From the NCBI GenBank assembly GCA_032355985.1, contig JAUKVZ010000003.1, forward strand, positions 248,001 through 312,000: a DNA stretch of 64,000 bases, read 5' to 3'. Positions 42,904 to 51,544 of the stretch are shown piece by piece (the stretch's first letter is position 1; every line of letters starts with the position of its first letter). This DNA is from Sarcodiotheca gaudichaudii (lineage: Eukaryota; Rhodophyta; Florideophyceae; Gigartinales; Solieriaceae). A program made the position numbers and the translations under genes. The notes below the pieces were generated by a model. That model saw only the letters and a list, made by a program, of their open reading frames with translations. It ran no database searches and was not told the DNA's origin.

Positions 42904-44271
42904 TTACTTTCCAATGCAGAACGAAGCGAAGATGCGCCCGATGACATCGTCGGGCGGGATGTCGCCTGCGATCTGACCAATCGCATCGAGCGCCACGCGC
43001 AGGTCGGAGGCGATCTGTTCGGGCGCTTCGAGGGCGTGATCGTCGTGCTGTTGAGTCAGGAGCGCGAGGGCGTCGGCCAGGGCGGCGCGTGTGGATTGCA
43101 GCGCTGCGCGATGGCGAGGGAGAAGTGTGAGGCGAGCGCCGGAGCGGTGAGCCGTGGCGGCGTCTGCGATGGCTCGCTTGAGGGCGGGCAGGTTCCACTG
43201 ATCGAGGGCACAGACGCTGAGGGCGGCGGCTTGTGATCCATCGAGGGCGAGATCGGCTTTGGTGCGCACGCGGATGGTGGGTTTGCCTTCGGGCAGATCG
43301 GGCAGCGCGAAGCGGCCTGCTGGATCGCAGTGGATGAGGACGTCGGCCTCTTCGATGGTGACGTGGGCGAGGCGCTGGGATGCGCTGTCGAGCTCGCTGC
43401 GCTGCGCGAGAGCCGCATCGAGACCGGCGAGATCGAGAAGGGTGACTTCGATGGGGATGATGGATGTGGCGCCGGTGTCCTCGGCGAGATGCAGCGATTC
43501 GGCAAGGACATCGCGCGTGGCGCCGGGCTCTTCGGAGATGGCGGCGCGGCGTTTACCGAGGAGGGCGTTGAAGAGCGTCGATTTGCCGGAGTTGGGCTCG
43601 CCGACGAGCGCGACGCGCGGGGCTTCCTGTGCAGATTCCGACGCTTCGGCGCCAGCAAGGCGTTGGTCCAGTTCGGAGACGATGGACTGGAGCGCTTCGG
43701 CGAGCGCATCGGGCGCGATCGGGACGACATCCTCCTGATCGGTGAAGTCGACACCCGCTTCGACGAGGGCGAGAAGATGCGCGATGTTGTCTGCCGTGTG
43801 GCGATGGCGCTCGCCTGAAGCGCCATCCATCAGCGCGGCGGCGGCGGCGAGCTGTTCATCGTTTTCAGATGCGATGGAAAGCGCGACGCCTTCGGCCTGT
43901 TCGATGGTGAGGCGGCCGTGGAGGAAGGCACGGGCGCTGAACTCGCCCGGCTCGGCGTGGCGCAATTCGGCGTGCTGGCCGAGGAAGAATGCGCTGAGGC
44001 GTTCGATGAATGCAGGATTGCCGGGGATGAGCAGTTCGCCGCTGTCTTCACCAGTGAAAGAGGCGGGCGCGAGGTAGAGCAGAAGGCCTGCGGGAAGTTC
44101 TAGTTCGGCCCAGAGTCTGATGCGCACGCGATGGACGCCTCGGGATGCGGGCGCATCGACGAGGCGGGCGCGCAGGATGTTCATTGTCTGCGGGCCGGAG
44201 ATTCTGAGGATGGCGAGATCCGACCTGCCGGGCGCGCTTGCGAGGGCGAGGATGGTGTCGCCCGTATTCAC
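42904..44271 (-). CDS. mnmE: tRNA uridine-5-carboxymethylaminomethyl modification GTPase
   Basis: MnmE (TrmE) works with MnmG to modify the wobble uridine of several tRNAs. The N-terminal formyl-THF-binding domain starts TGDTILALASAPGRSDLAILRISG, with GEFSARAFLHGRLTIEQAEGVA, and the C-terminus ends FASFCIGK with the conserved Cys. The GTPase motifs are altered: G1 GEPNSGKST (224-232) is intact, G3 is DLAG (280-283) instead of DTAG and G4 is TKAD (337-340) instead of NKxD. It starts at GTG 44271, one base after the yidC stop, so the two are probably co-transcribed. Confidence 0.92.
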   Translation of the reverse strand: MNTGDTILALASAPGRSDLAILRISGPQTMNILRARLVDAPASRGVHRVRIRLWAELELPAGLLLYLAPASFTGEDSGELLIPGNPAFIERLSAFFLGQHAELRHAEPGEFSARAFLHGRLTIEQAEGVALSIASENDEQLAAAAALMDGASGERHRHTADNIAHLLALVEAGVDFTDQEDVVPIAPDALAEALQSIVSELDQRLAGAEASESAQEAPRVALVGEPNSGKSTLFNALLGKRRAAISEEPGATRDVLAESLHLAEDTGATSIIPIEVTLLDLAGLDAALAQRSELDSASQRLAHVTIEEADVLIHCDPAGRFALPDLPEGKPTIRVRTKADLALDGSQAAALSVCALDQWNLPALKRAIADAATAHRSGARLTLLPRHRAALQSTRAALADALALLTQQHDDHALEAPEQIASDLRVALDAIGQIAGDIPPDDVIGRIFASFCIGK

Positions 44272-44272
44272 G

Positions 44273-46537
44273 TCACTTCTTTCGGCGCTGCTTGTAGCTC
44301 GGGCCGCTCTTGAGTTCCTTGCTCTTTGAGAAGGGCGCGGCGGGTGTGGCCTGATTGGCGACGCGTTTGCGTCCGGGCTGGGGCTTCTTCTTCGGCGTCA
44401 GATCCATCTGATCGATGTGAGCGCGGATGTAGCGGCTTTCGAAGATGCCGAGCGTGGAGTTGGTGATGAAGTAGATCGACAGGCCGCTGGGCGCGTTGTA
44501 CATGACGACGGGGAACATGATGACCATCATCACCTTGATGATCTTCTGCTGTGACTTCTGCTCGGGTGTGAGGTTGGCCGAGGTGGGCGGCGTCAGATAC
44601 TTCTGCTGAAGGAAGAAGACGAGGCCGAGGAAGAAGGGCAGGATGTTGATGGAATCCAGTTCGCCGAAGAGAGGCAGCGTGACGATCGTGTGGCCGAAGC
44701 TGATGAAGTTGTCCGGCGCGCTGAGATCAGCGAGGAAGTCCCACTTGCCTCCGGTGACCTCCTGGAACAGGCCGAAGAAGGCCGCCTCATGGCGCAGCTC
44801 GAAGACGAAGAAGAGCATGGCGTAGAGGGCGATCCAGACGGGCGTCTGAAGGAACATGGGGAAGCAGCCGAGCATGTGCTGCAGGCCCATGCCTTCTTCG
44901 CGCTGGAGTTTGAGCAGCTCCTGCTGCTGCTTCTTTGGATCGTTGCGGTAGCGCTCCTTGATCTTCTCCATCTTGGGCTGCAGCTCCTGCATGTGCTTGC
45001 TGAAGCGCTGCATGCCGATCTGGCTCTTCTTGGTGATGGGATGAAGAAGCGTGCGCACGACAAGGACGAGAACCATGATGGCCAGCGCCCAGTCGAAGAC
45101 GACGTAGGAATGCACGATGTTGAGGAACCAGAGGAGCACATGTGTGAGCCACTGGAAGGTGCAGAAGGCGCAGGGGCCGCCGAAGTTGTAGATGACGACG
45201 CGATCGAGTCCGGCGAGTTTGGGGCCGGGTGATTGATCGATGCTGGTTTCGCTCGTTGGTCCGGCGTAGGCGCTGATGGAAAGATTGACTGCGCCACGTG
45301 GAGGCGCCTCAAGAAGCGGGCCGTTGAGCTGCAGCGCGAGGACGCGTCCATCGAACATGCCGCCGTTTTTCTGGCCGAGGGCGATGGCGTAGATGTCCTG
45401 AACCTGATCAAGCGAAAGATCGGGTCGGGACGCGCTGAGTTCGGCGTCGGAGAAATCGCGAACGATGGCGAAGGTGAAGTAGCGGTTCTTGAGTGCGATC
45501 CAGGTGAGTGAGGCGTCCTGATTCGGCGCGGGCCAGAGAAGCGCTCCGCCGGGACCGGCCTTGTCGACGCGCTTCATCACTTTGGTGCGCGAGTAGATGC
45601 CTCCGATGCGATCGGGCAGTGTTCGTCCCTGCGGCACGCCGCCGAGGCTGAGTCTGCGCTTGTCGCCGCCGTAGCCTGCGGCGCCCACGGGCATATCGAC
45701 GGGGCCGTACTGATACCAGCGGATGGGAAGCGGCTGATCGGTGAGATTCTCGAAGCGCTGCTCGACGTCGATCTCGTAGGAGCCTTCGCGAATGGAGTAG
45801 CGTTTGGTGATGCGCGCGACGGGATCGCCGGATGCGTTTTCGATGATGGCTTCGAAAGCGCCGGGGCTGAGCTCGCGCCACCAGGAGCCGGCGCTTGTTG
45901 TGCGCAGATCGACGAATGGATCGTCAACGCCCGGCGCATTGATCTCGACACCGACGGCCGCGAGCGAGACGACGGTGAGCGGCCCCACGGCTGTGGAGAT
46001 GACCTGCTCTTCCTGCACTTCGTAGTGCTCGCGCTTTTTGACGGTCTTGTAGTACCTGGCAAGCGTGATGGACTCGACGCCGGCGCCGTAGGGCGTGAAC
46101 GTGAGCTGCATCGTGTCGCCGGCTTCGGCGTCGAGGCCGCCGATGGGTGAGAACTCGGCGGCTGCGGGATAGGTGCGAGGCACGAGGCCTTCAAATGCGC
46201 CGGGCTCGACGGGCGGCACGTCGTTAGCGCTCATTGTCGGGACGTCGTCGGCGCCTTCGAAGTCGGCGGTTTCGGCGGCTTCGTCGACGGGTGAGGCGCT
46301 GGTTTGCGCGATCGGGTCGGACTGCTGCTGAGCTGTCTCGCTGGCAAGCTCGTCTGCAGAATCAGATTCGCCTGGCTGCGCAGCCTGCTCGGTCTGGGGC
46401 TGCGACTCGGAGGCGGCGGGCGGGGCCGGATTCTGCCGGCCGGGGGCCATCACGACCACGGTCAGGATGCCCAGACCGATGGCGAAGATGAAGAGCGTGA
46501 CGACAAGCCGACGAACTGGGTTCTTTTCGCGGGGCAT
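44273..46537 (-). CDS. yidC: Membrane protein insertase YidC
   Basis: Inserts and folds proteins in the inner membrane. An N-terminal helix (LVVTLFIFAIGLGILTVVV) is followed by a Gln/Glu/Ala/Pro-rich linker (about 30-115), the large periplasmic beta-sandwich domain (about 120-460) and the Oxa1-like core with five helices from about 475: FNIVHSYVVFDWALAIMVLVLVVRTLLHPITKKSQIGMQRF, then MQELQPKMEKIKERYRNDPKKQQQELLKL and the final YNAPSGLSIYFITNSTLGI. The C-tail is very basic. At 754 residues it is longer than E. coli YidC (548), mostly from the linker and periplasmic part. mnmE follows. Confidence 0.95.
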   Translation of the reverse strand: MPREKNPVRRLVVTLFIFAIGLGILTVVVMAPGRQNPAPPAASESQPQTEQAAQPGESDSADELASETAQQQSDPIAQTSASPVDEAAETADFEGADDVPTMSANDVPPVEPGAFEGLVPRTYPAAAEFSPIGGLDAEAGDTMQLTFTPYGAGVESITLARYYKTVKKREHYEVQEEQVISTAVGPLTVVSLAAVGVEINAPGVDDPFVDLRTTSAGSWWRELSPGAFEAIIENASGDPVARITKRYSIREGSYEIDVEQRFENLTDQPLPIRWYQYGPVDMPVGAAGYGGDKRRLSLGGVPQGRTLPDRIGGIYSRTKVMKRVDKAGPGGALLWPAPNQDASLTWIALKNRYFTFAIVRDFSDAELSASRPDLSLDQVQDIYAIALGQKNGGMFDGRVLALQLNGPLLEAPPRGAVNLSISAYAGPTSETSIDQSPGPKLAGLDRVVIYNFGGPCAFCTFQWLTHVLLWFLNIVHSYVVFDWALAIMVLVLVVRTLLHPITKKSQIGMQRFSKHMQELQPKMEKIKERYRNDPKKQQQELLKLQREEGMGLQHMLGCFPMFLQTPVWIALYAMLFFVFELRHEAAFFGLFQEVTGGKWDFLADLSAPDNFISFGHTIVTLPLFGELDSINILPFFLGLVFFLQQKYLTPPTSANLTPEQKSQQKIIKVMMVIMFPVVMYNAPSGLSIYFITNSTLGIFESRYIRAHIDQMDLTPKKKPQPGRKRVANQATPAAPFSKSKELKSGPSYKQRRKK

Positions 46538-46637
46538 GGACCCGATCTTTACTTAAGGAGATGTGCTTGAGGAGCGACGCACGATACTCGCTGTGCGCGG
46601 CGTCGTGAAGTCGGCGCGAAGTGCGCCGGATGGCGGC

Positions 46638-47420
46638 TCATCGGCCCTCGAACAGGCGATCGCCGAGCCAGTCATTGAGTTGAGGGATCTCGTAGATGAG
46701 CTTTGCGGTCTTTTCGATGTCGTATTCGAGACGTGCGAACTCGATGCGGTCGGGATGGAGGATTGCGTAGCTTGCCCGCGGATCGTGGTCGCGCGGCTGG
46801 CCGACGGAGCCCACGTTGACGATGGCTTTTTCGCCTTCGGTGAAGCGGTAGACGGCGTCGGCGCCCAGTTCTTCGGGGGGATAGAAGTCCGGCTCATCGG
46901 TGAAGACGCCGGGGACGTGGGTGTGGCCGACGATGGCGAGGCGTTCGACGTGCTCGAAGAGGGCCTGCATTTTGTCGATCGCGGTGATGGCGTCGTCGGG
47001 AAAGATGTATTCGTTGATGGGCCGGCGCGGTGAGCCGTGGACGGCCAGGACGGGAAACTCGGCGCCGGGCGGGGTTTCGGTGACCCGCACGCGAAGGCGG
47101 CCCAGGTATTCGTAGCGCTGGGCTCGAAGTTTCTCATCGGGCTCGGCGTCGAACTGGGCGCGTGTCCAGAAGGCGGCCTGTTCGGCGCCGGGATTGAAGT
47201 TCGTCGGTTCGTAAAGGACTGCGAAGTCATGGTTTCCGATGAGGGACCATTCGCAGTGCTCGGAGACGAGGTCGACGCATTCGAGGGGCTGGGGGCCGTA
47301 GCCGATTACATCGCCCAGGCTGATGATGCGTTCGATGCCTCGTTCGCGGATGTCTTCGAGGACAGCGCGCAGGGCGACCGCGTTGCCATGGACGTCACTA
47401 ATAACTGCGGTGGGCGGCAC
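46638..47420 (-). CDS. Metallophosphoesterase, YfcE/phosphodiesterase-like
   Basis: A cytosolic phosphoesterase of 260 residues in the calcineurin-like superfamily. The five metal motifs are visible: AVISDVHGN at the N-terminus, LGDVIGYGP, LIGNHDFA, AVHGSP and IVGHTHVPG. Near the end ANVGSVGQPRD-type residues (NVGSVGQPRDHDP) match the YfcE/MJ0936 phosphodiesterase group. The start is GTG 47420. Substrate is unknown. The gene is divergent from clpP. Confidence 0.9.
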   Translation of the reverse strand: MPPTAVISDVHGNAVALRAVLEDIRERGIERIISLGDVIGYGPQPLECVDLVSEHCEWSLIGNHDFAVLYEPTNFNPGAEQAAFWTRAQFDAEPDEKLRAQRYEYLGRLRVRVTETPPGAEFPVLAVHGSPRRPINEYIFPDDAITAIDKMQALFEHVERLAIVGHTHVPGVFTDEPDFYPPEELGADAVYRFTEGEKAIVNVGSVGQPRDHDPRASYAILHPDRIEFARLEYDIEKTAKLIYEIPQLNDWLGDRLFEGR

Positions 47421-47712
47421 TGTGCGCTCCGGAAGATTGCGGAATCGGGCATGGTAGGGCGGGGCCCATCGAGCGGCAACGCAGGCGTCCGGCGGGCGGC
47501 TGCATCATCGGGATCGCGGAGACCCCCTTGTTTCTTCCTCCCGGCGGCCGGGTTGTTTCACGCCTGTGATGGAATCGGGTTGGGACGAGCGCTTGAGCGA
47601 GCGGCGCGAGGGGCCGATAGACGCGGCATGCGGTTGCCCGACATCGAGCCCCGCGTATGATCCGTCGTCTGCACCCGGCGGATGCGGTTCCGCGCACCTG
47701 AAAGGAAGCTCC

Positions 47713-48300
47713 ATGCCCTCAGCCCCAGTCAGTTACCAGCGCACTCGCGAGATGAGCATCGACGAGCTGCTGCTCGAGAATCGCGTGATCTTCCTGATCG
47801 GGGAGATCAACCAGGGCTCAGCGGCGCGCGTGATGATGCAGATGCTGTATCTGCAGCATGAGAAGGCGGGGCAGGAGATCAACCTGTACATCAACTCGCC
47901 CGGCGGCGCGGTGGATGACACGCTTGCGATCTACGACACGATGCGATTCCTGAACTGCGACGTGGCGACCTATTGCATGGGTCGTGCGTACTCCGGCGCA
48001 GCCGTGCTGCTGACGGCGGGCACGAAAGGCAAGCGTCACATTCTGCCTCACGCAAAGGTGATGATTCATCAGCCATATGGCGGCGTGTACGGCCAGACTG
48101 AAGATGTGCGCATCCAGGCGGAGCAGATCATCAAGTCGAAGAAGGAGCTGACGCGCATCATCTCCGAGCATTCAGGTCAGTCACAGGAGCAGGTCGCGAT
48201 GGATTCAGAGCGCGACAAGTACTTCAACGCGATGGAGGCGAAGGAGTACGGGCTTGTGGACATCCTGATTGAAGACACCAAGGACAAGAAGGGCCAGTAA
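47713..48300 (+). CDS. clpP: ATP-dependent Clp protease proteolytic subunit (paralog with altered active-site loop)
   Basis: A 195-residue ClpP, the serine peptidase core that works with ClpX or ClpA. Recognised by [45 protein letters not shown], the nucleophile loop [32 protein letters not shown] and [11 protein letters not shown]. The usual A-S-M-G around the active Ser is Y-S-G-A here, though the Ser, His and Asp are kept. AAAGGA precedes the ATG at 47713; an open frame upstream to 47566 is not used. It is the first of two clpP genes 47 bases apart. Confidence 0.94.
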   Translation: MPSAPVSYQRTREMSIDELLLENRVIFLIGEINQGSAARVMMQMLYLQHEKAGQEINLYINSPGGAVDDTLAIYDTMRFLNCDVATYCMGRAYSGAAVLLTAGTKGKRHILPHAKVMIHQPYGGVYGQTEDVRIQAEQIIKSKKELTRIISEHSGQSQEQVAMDSERDKYFNAMEAKEYGLVDILIEDTKDKKGQ

Positions 48301-48347
48301 GCACATCGCAGGGCGCATCGCGCCTTGAAGAAGGGAACGATCGGATC

Positions 48348-48965
48348 ATGTCATATCTCGTGCCGATGGTCATCGAGAACACTGGACGCGGCGAGCGCGC
48401 GTACGACATCTATTCGCGCCTGCTCAAGGATCGGATCGTCTTTCTGGGCGGCCCGGTCGAAGAGGAGTCCGCGGGCTTGCTGGTCGCGCAGCTGCTCTTC
48501 CTGGCCAATGAAGACGCCAAGGCGGACGTCCACTTCTACATCAACTCGCCGGGCGGCTCGGTCACGGCCGGGCTCGGCATCCTGGACACGATGCAGTACA
48601 TCGACTGCGATGTGTGCACGTACATCATCGGGCAGGCGGCGAGCATGGGCTCGGTCCTTGCCTGCGCCGGCGCCAAGGGCAAGCGATACGCACTGCCCAA
48701 CGCTCGAAATCTGATGCACCAGCCTCTGCTGGGCGGCGTCCTCGAGGGACAGGCGACGGATCTGGAGATCGAAGCTCGCGAGATGATCCGGCTGCGCGAG
48801 GCGCTGTACCGGATCTATGTCGAGGCGACGGGCCAGTCATACGATCAGATCGAACTTGATTGCGATCGCAACAAGTGGCTCAGCGCCGACGAGATGATCG
48901 AGTACGGGCTGATCGACAAGGTGCTTCAGCACATGCCGCGGCTGTCGTCGGGGAAAGACGACTGA
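48348..48965 (+). CDS. clpP: ATP-dependent Clp protease proteolytic subunit (canonical)
   Basis: Second ClpP paralog, 205 residues. Canonical motifs: [41 protein letters not shown], the active-site loop [32 protein letters not shown], and [11 protein letters not shown] with the catalytic Asp. The N-terminal [20 protein letters not shown] matches mature ClpP. Together with the upstream paralog it may form mixed-ring ClpP tetradecamers, as known in other bacteria with two subunits. A strong terminator follows at 49012. Confidence 0.97.
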   Translation: MSYLVPMVIENTGRGERAYDIYSRLLKDRIVFLGGPVEEESAGLLVAQLLFLANEDAKADVHFYINSPGGSVTAGLGILDTMQYIDCDVCTYIIGQAASMGSVLACAGAKGKRYALPNARNLMHQPLLGGVLEGQATDLEIEAREMIRLREALYRIYVEATGQSYDQIELDCDRNKWLSADEMIEYGLIDKVLQHMPRLSSGKDD

Positions 48966-49011
48966 CCCGCCTCCGGGGCGTCTGACGCCCCCTTCTGAGA
49001 GCATTCATCAC

Positions 49012-49045
49012 ACCGCCCCGAACGTCTGTTTCGGGGCGGTTTTTT
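49012..49045 (+). terminator. Rho-independent terminator of the clpP operon
   Basis: ACCGCCCCGAA pairs perfectly with TTCGGGGCGGT across a 7-nt loop, then T residues to 49045. It is placed 47 bases beyond the second clpP stop. Confidence 0.92.
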
Positions 49046-49225
49046 GCGCTCTGGCGGGACATCAGGCCCTCAGGGGCCGGCACGGGGGGCTGTGGCAGGC
49101 AAATCGGTGAAAAATCTCGCTTATGGGCCGAACTCCCGGCTCTGACGCGGCGTATCCAATGTGGGAAACAGCATTGAGAGCACGAAGTTCTTCCTCCTTC
49201 CTCCTTCGGATTGCTCAAACCGACG

Positions 49226-49255
49226 ACGCCCCGGCGAAGTGACGCGCCGGGGCGT
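49226..49255 (+). other. GC-rich hairpin upstream of the small lipoprotein gene
   Basis: ACGCCCCGGCG and CGCCGGGGCGT form an 11-bp stem with an 8-nt loop, followed by TATCATTT rather than a T run. It sits 10 bases before the ATG at 49266. It could hide the ribosome site or act as a weak terminator for upstream transcription. Confidence 0.45.
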
Positions 49256-49265
49256 TATCATTTGG

Positions 49266-49511
49266 ATGCACATGGCTCTACGCGGTGAAAATGAGGTCAC
49301 TGGTCGACGTCGGGCGACGGCTGCGCCGGCGCTGGCGGCGGCGATCGCATTGCTGGCCACGGGCTGCACGGAGCCCTTGATGTCCGATCGGGACTCCAGA
49401 TCGCAGTACGACCAATATGACAAGGCTCGGAATCAGCACGCCGAGCAGTATCTGGTGGATGAATACGGTCGAAAGACGCCGAATCTGCGAGGGCGGCTCG
49501 GTCAGAAGTAA
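49266..49511 (+). CDS. Small lipoprotein
   Basis: An 81-residue exported lipoprotein. The N-terminus MALRGENEVTGRRRATAAPALAAAIALLATGC carries Arg residues, a hydrophobic core and a lipobox LATGC with the modified Cys. The mature part is hydrophilic, with Asp/Tyr/Gln-rich SDRDSRSQYDQYDK and basic KTPNLRGRLGQK. No family recognised. Two in-frame ATGs (49266, 49272) are possible; the frame is also open upstream to 49161. It stands alone. Confidence 0.6.
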   Translation: MHMALRGENEVTGRRRATAAPALAAAIALLATGCTEPLMSDRDSRSQYDQYDKARNQHAEQYLVDEYGRKTPNLRGRLGQK

Positions 49512-49724
49512 GTCCCGGGAACATGCCCCGCGTCGGTCGCCCAGGGCGATGGTGGGTCTGTGCGGGACGCAATGATTGCGCGACGGACGTGAAGTGGGAA
49601 GAACGCGCACCCCGAGAACTTAAGATCAAGGTGTTTTTGAGAAGTTGGCTCCCGCATCGATCCGAATGAACGTGTACACCTGAAGTGGTACTCTGTTTCG
49701 CGGCCCGCAGGTCAACAATCTCGC

Positions 49725-50405
49725 ATGACGACACCTCAACGAACCAGTTCCGCACCGACCGATATTCGCGGTCGCCGCACACAAATTGTGTGGGGTGCGC
49801 TGCTGGGATCGATGACGCTCGTCGGCGGCCTTCTGTTGATGCTGGAGGGCACGCCCGCTCCCAATATGAACGGGATCGCTCTTGCGGCTCCGGTGGCTGC
49901 CGGAAGCGCGTCTCCGATGGAGGCGATTTATCGCACGCGCGCCCCGATTGATGAGGCGCAGTGGGACGGGATCGTGATCCATCACACGGGTTCGCCCTAT
50001 GGCTCGCCGGAGCAGATTTCGGCCCGTCATATCGAGCGCGGACTGCATGGGCTGGGGTATCACTTCCTCGTGGGCAATGGAAACGGCGCCGGCGATGGCG
50101 AGCTTCATGTGGGATATCGCTGGCTTGATCAGCTTCCCGGCGCCCATGCGACTGGTCCGCAGGAAGCGGAGCTGAATCGTCGTTATCTGGGCGTCTGCCT
50201 GATCGGCGATGGCAATCGCCAGCCCTTCAGCGCTGCTCAGATTCGACGTCTGGCCCAGCTGACGGCCTCGCTGCAGAGCCGCCTGGGGATCACCTCCGAC
50301 CAGGTCGTGCTGCATCGGGATGTGACCGAGACGACGAGCCCGGGCCGCCTCTTCCCTGAGGCGGAGTTCCGTGATGCGCTGCGTCGGCTTTCGCCTCCGG
50401 AATAA
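49725..50405 (+). CDS. Exported N-acetylmuramoyl-L-alanine amidase-like (amidase_2/PGRP fold) protein
   Basis: A 226-residue protein with one N-terminal helix (IVWGALLGSMTLVGGLLLML), probably an uncleaved anchor or signal. The amidase_2/PGRP fold follows: IVIHHTGSPYGSPEQISARHIERGLHGLGYHFLVG, LPGAHATG, YLGVCLIGD and QVVLHRDVTETTSPG. Of the three zinc ligands, the first His (HHT) and the second (His197) are present, but the third, Cys130 in T7 lysozyme, aligns with Ser205 (spacing 8). That change is the one found in non-catalytic peptidoglycan recognition proteins, so it may bind but not cleave. The start ATG 49725 is the only good one. Confidence 0.8.
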   Translation: MTTPQRTSSAPTDIRGRRTQIVWGALLGSMTLVGGLLLMLEGTPAPNMNGIALAAPVAAGSASPMEAIYRTRAPIDEAQWDGIVIHHTGSPYGSPEQISARHIERGLHGLGYHFLVGNGNGAGDGELHVGYRWLDQLPGAHATGPQEAELNRRYLGVCLIGDGNRQPFSAAQIRRLAQLTASLQSRLGITSDQVVLHRDVTETTSPGRLFPEAEFRDALRRLSPPE

Positions 50406-50560
50406 GCCGGAAGGCCCCACGACGCGGGCGCTTATGCCGCACATCAGAATCACCGACTGAGTCCCCCATTGATCGGCGCGGCTGGCGACGCCATACTGGC
50501 ATCCTGAGGGGCCGAAGGATCGCCTGGCGATCTCATGGCGTCCTACGTGGAAGCACTCAT

Positions 50561-51544
50561 GTGCAGCGACTCATGGCGGGTCCTCCGCCGGGGTTATCAG
50601 GCTGCGTTTTCAATTCATCGGCGCCCGTTTCGGGGGCCTCAGCGGGCGATCGATTCTTGAAGCATCCGGAGCCATTCAAATCCGGTCAGAAGGCGGCTGG
50701 CTTTACGGTCATGGCCGAGTTGGGTCGAGGCGCCGCCTCGATCATCTATCTCGTGCAGGATCCGAAGTCGAAGCAGATCTGGGCGCTGAAGCACGTTCGA
50801 CGTGAGGACGCCAAGGATCAGCGCTTTCTGGATCAGACGGAGCGGGAGCACGAGGTCGGCAGCAAGGTCGATCATCCATCCGTTCGCCGCGTGATCAAGA
50901 TGGTTCGCAATCGCAAGCTCATGACGGTGAAGGAGATCTTCCTCGTCATGGAGTACGTCGACGGGATCAGCATTGAGCGGCATCCGCCGGAGACATTCAT
51001 CCAGGCGACGGACATCTTCAAGCAGGTGGCCGCGGGTCTGGCGGCGATGCACGATCAGGGCTGGGTCCATGCGGACATGAAGCCGAACAACATTGTGCTT
51101 TCCGATGATGGCGTTGTGAAGATCATCGATCTCGGGCAGTCTTGCACAAGCGGCACGGTGAAGGAGCGCATTCAGGGCACGCCTGATTACATTGCTCCGG
51201 AGCAGGTGCATCGTCGTGAGATCACGCCGCAGACGGATATCTTCAATCTCGGCGCGACGATGTACTGGGCGCTGACCGGCAAGCACATTCCGACGGCGCT
51301 GCCCAAGGGCGAGTCGCTGGTGTCGAGTCTGGATGATGAGTTCATCGAGAAACCGAAGCCGGTGAAGAGCTTGAATCCGCGTGTGCCGGATCGGCTGAAC
51401 GCGCTGGTGATGGAGTGTGTGGAAGTGGATCCGGAGGATCGTCCGGAGACGATGCACACGGTGGCGGATCGGCTGGACTTGATCCATGCGCAGCTCGTCG
51501 CCGAGGAGCAGTCGAAGCGCGAGAGCGCCCAGGCGGCTGAGTGA
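50561..51544 (+). CDS. Serine/threonine protein kinase (non-RD type)
   Basis: A 327-residue Hanks-type kinase without a membrane helix. Glycine loop ELGRGAASIIYLV, Lys77 in ALKHV, Glu in TEREHEVGSKV, hinge FLVMEYVDG, catalytic VHADMKPNN (170-177, HAD in place of HRD), DLG (190-192) for DFG, and GTPDYIAPEQV are all found. The key Asp172, Lys174 and Asn177 are kept, so activity is likely. The C-terminal helix carries basic and acidic residues. The start GTG 50561 has GGAAG upstream. Its stop overlaps the phosphatase gene start by four bases (GTGA), which strongly suggests a coupled kinase-phosphatase module. Confidence 0.9.
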   Translation: MQRLMAGPPPGLSGCVFNSSAPVSGASAGDRFLKHPEPFKSGQKAAGFTVMAELGRGAASIIYLVQDPKSKQIWALKHVRREDAKDQRFLDQTEREHEVGSKVDHPSVRRVIKMVRNRKLMTVKEIFLVMEYVDGISIERHPPETFIQATDIFKQVAAGLAAMHDQGWVHADMKPNNIVLSDDGVVKIIDLGQSCTSGTVKERIQGTPDYIAPEQVHRREITPQTDIFNLGATMYWALTGKHIPTALPKGESLVSSLDDEFIEKPKPVKSLNPRVPDRLNALVMECVEVDPEDRPETMHTVADRLDLIHAQLVAEEQSKRESAQAAE

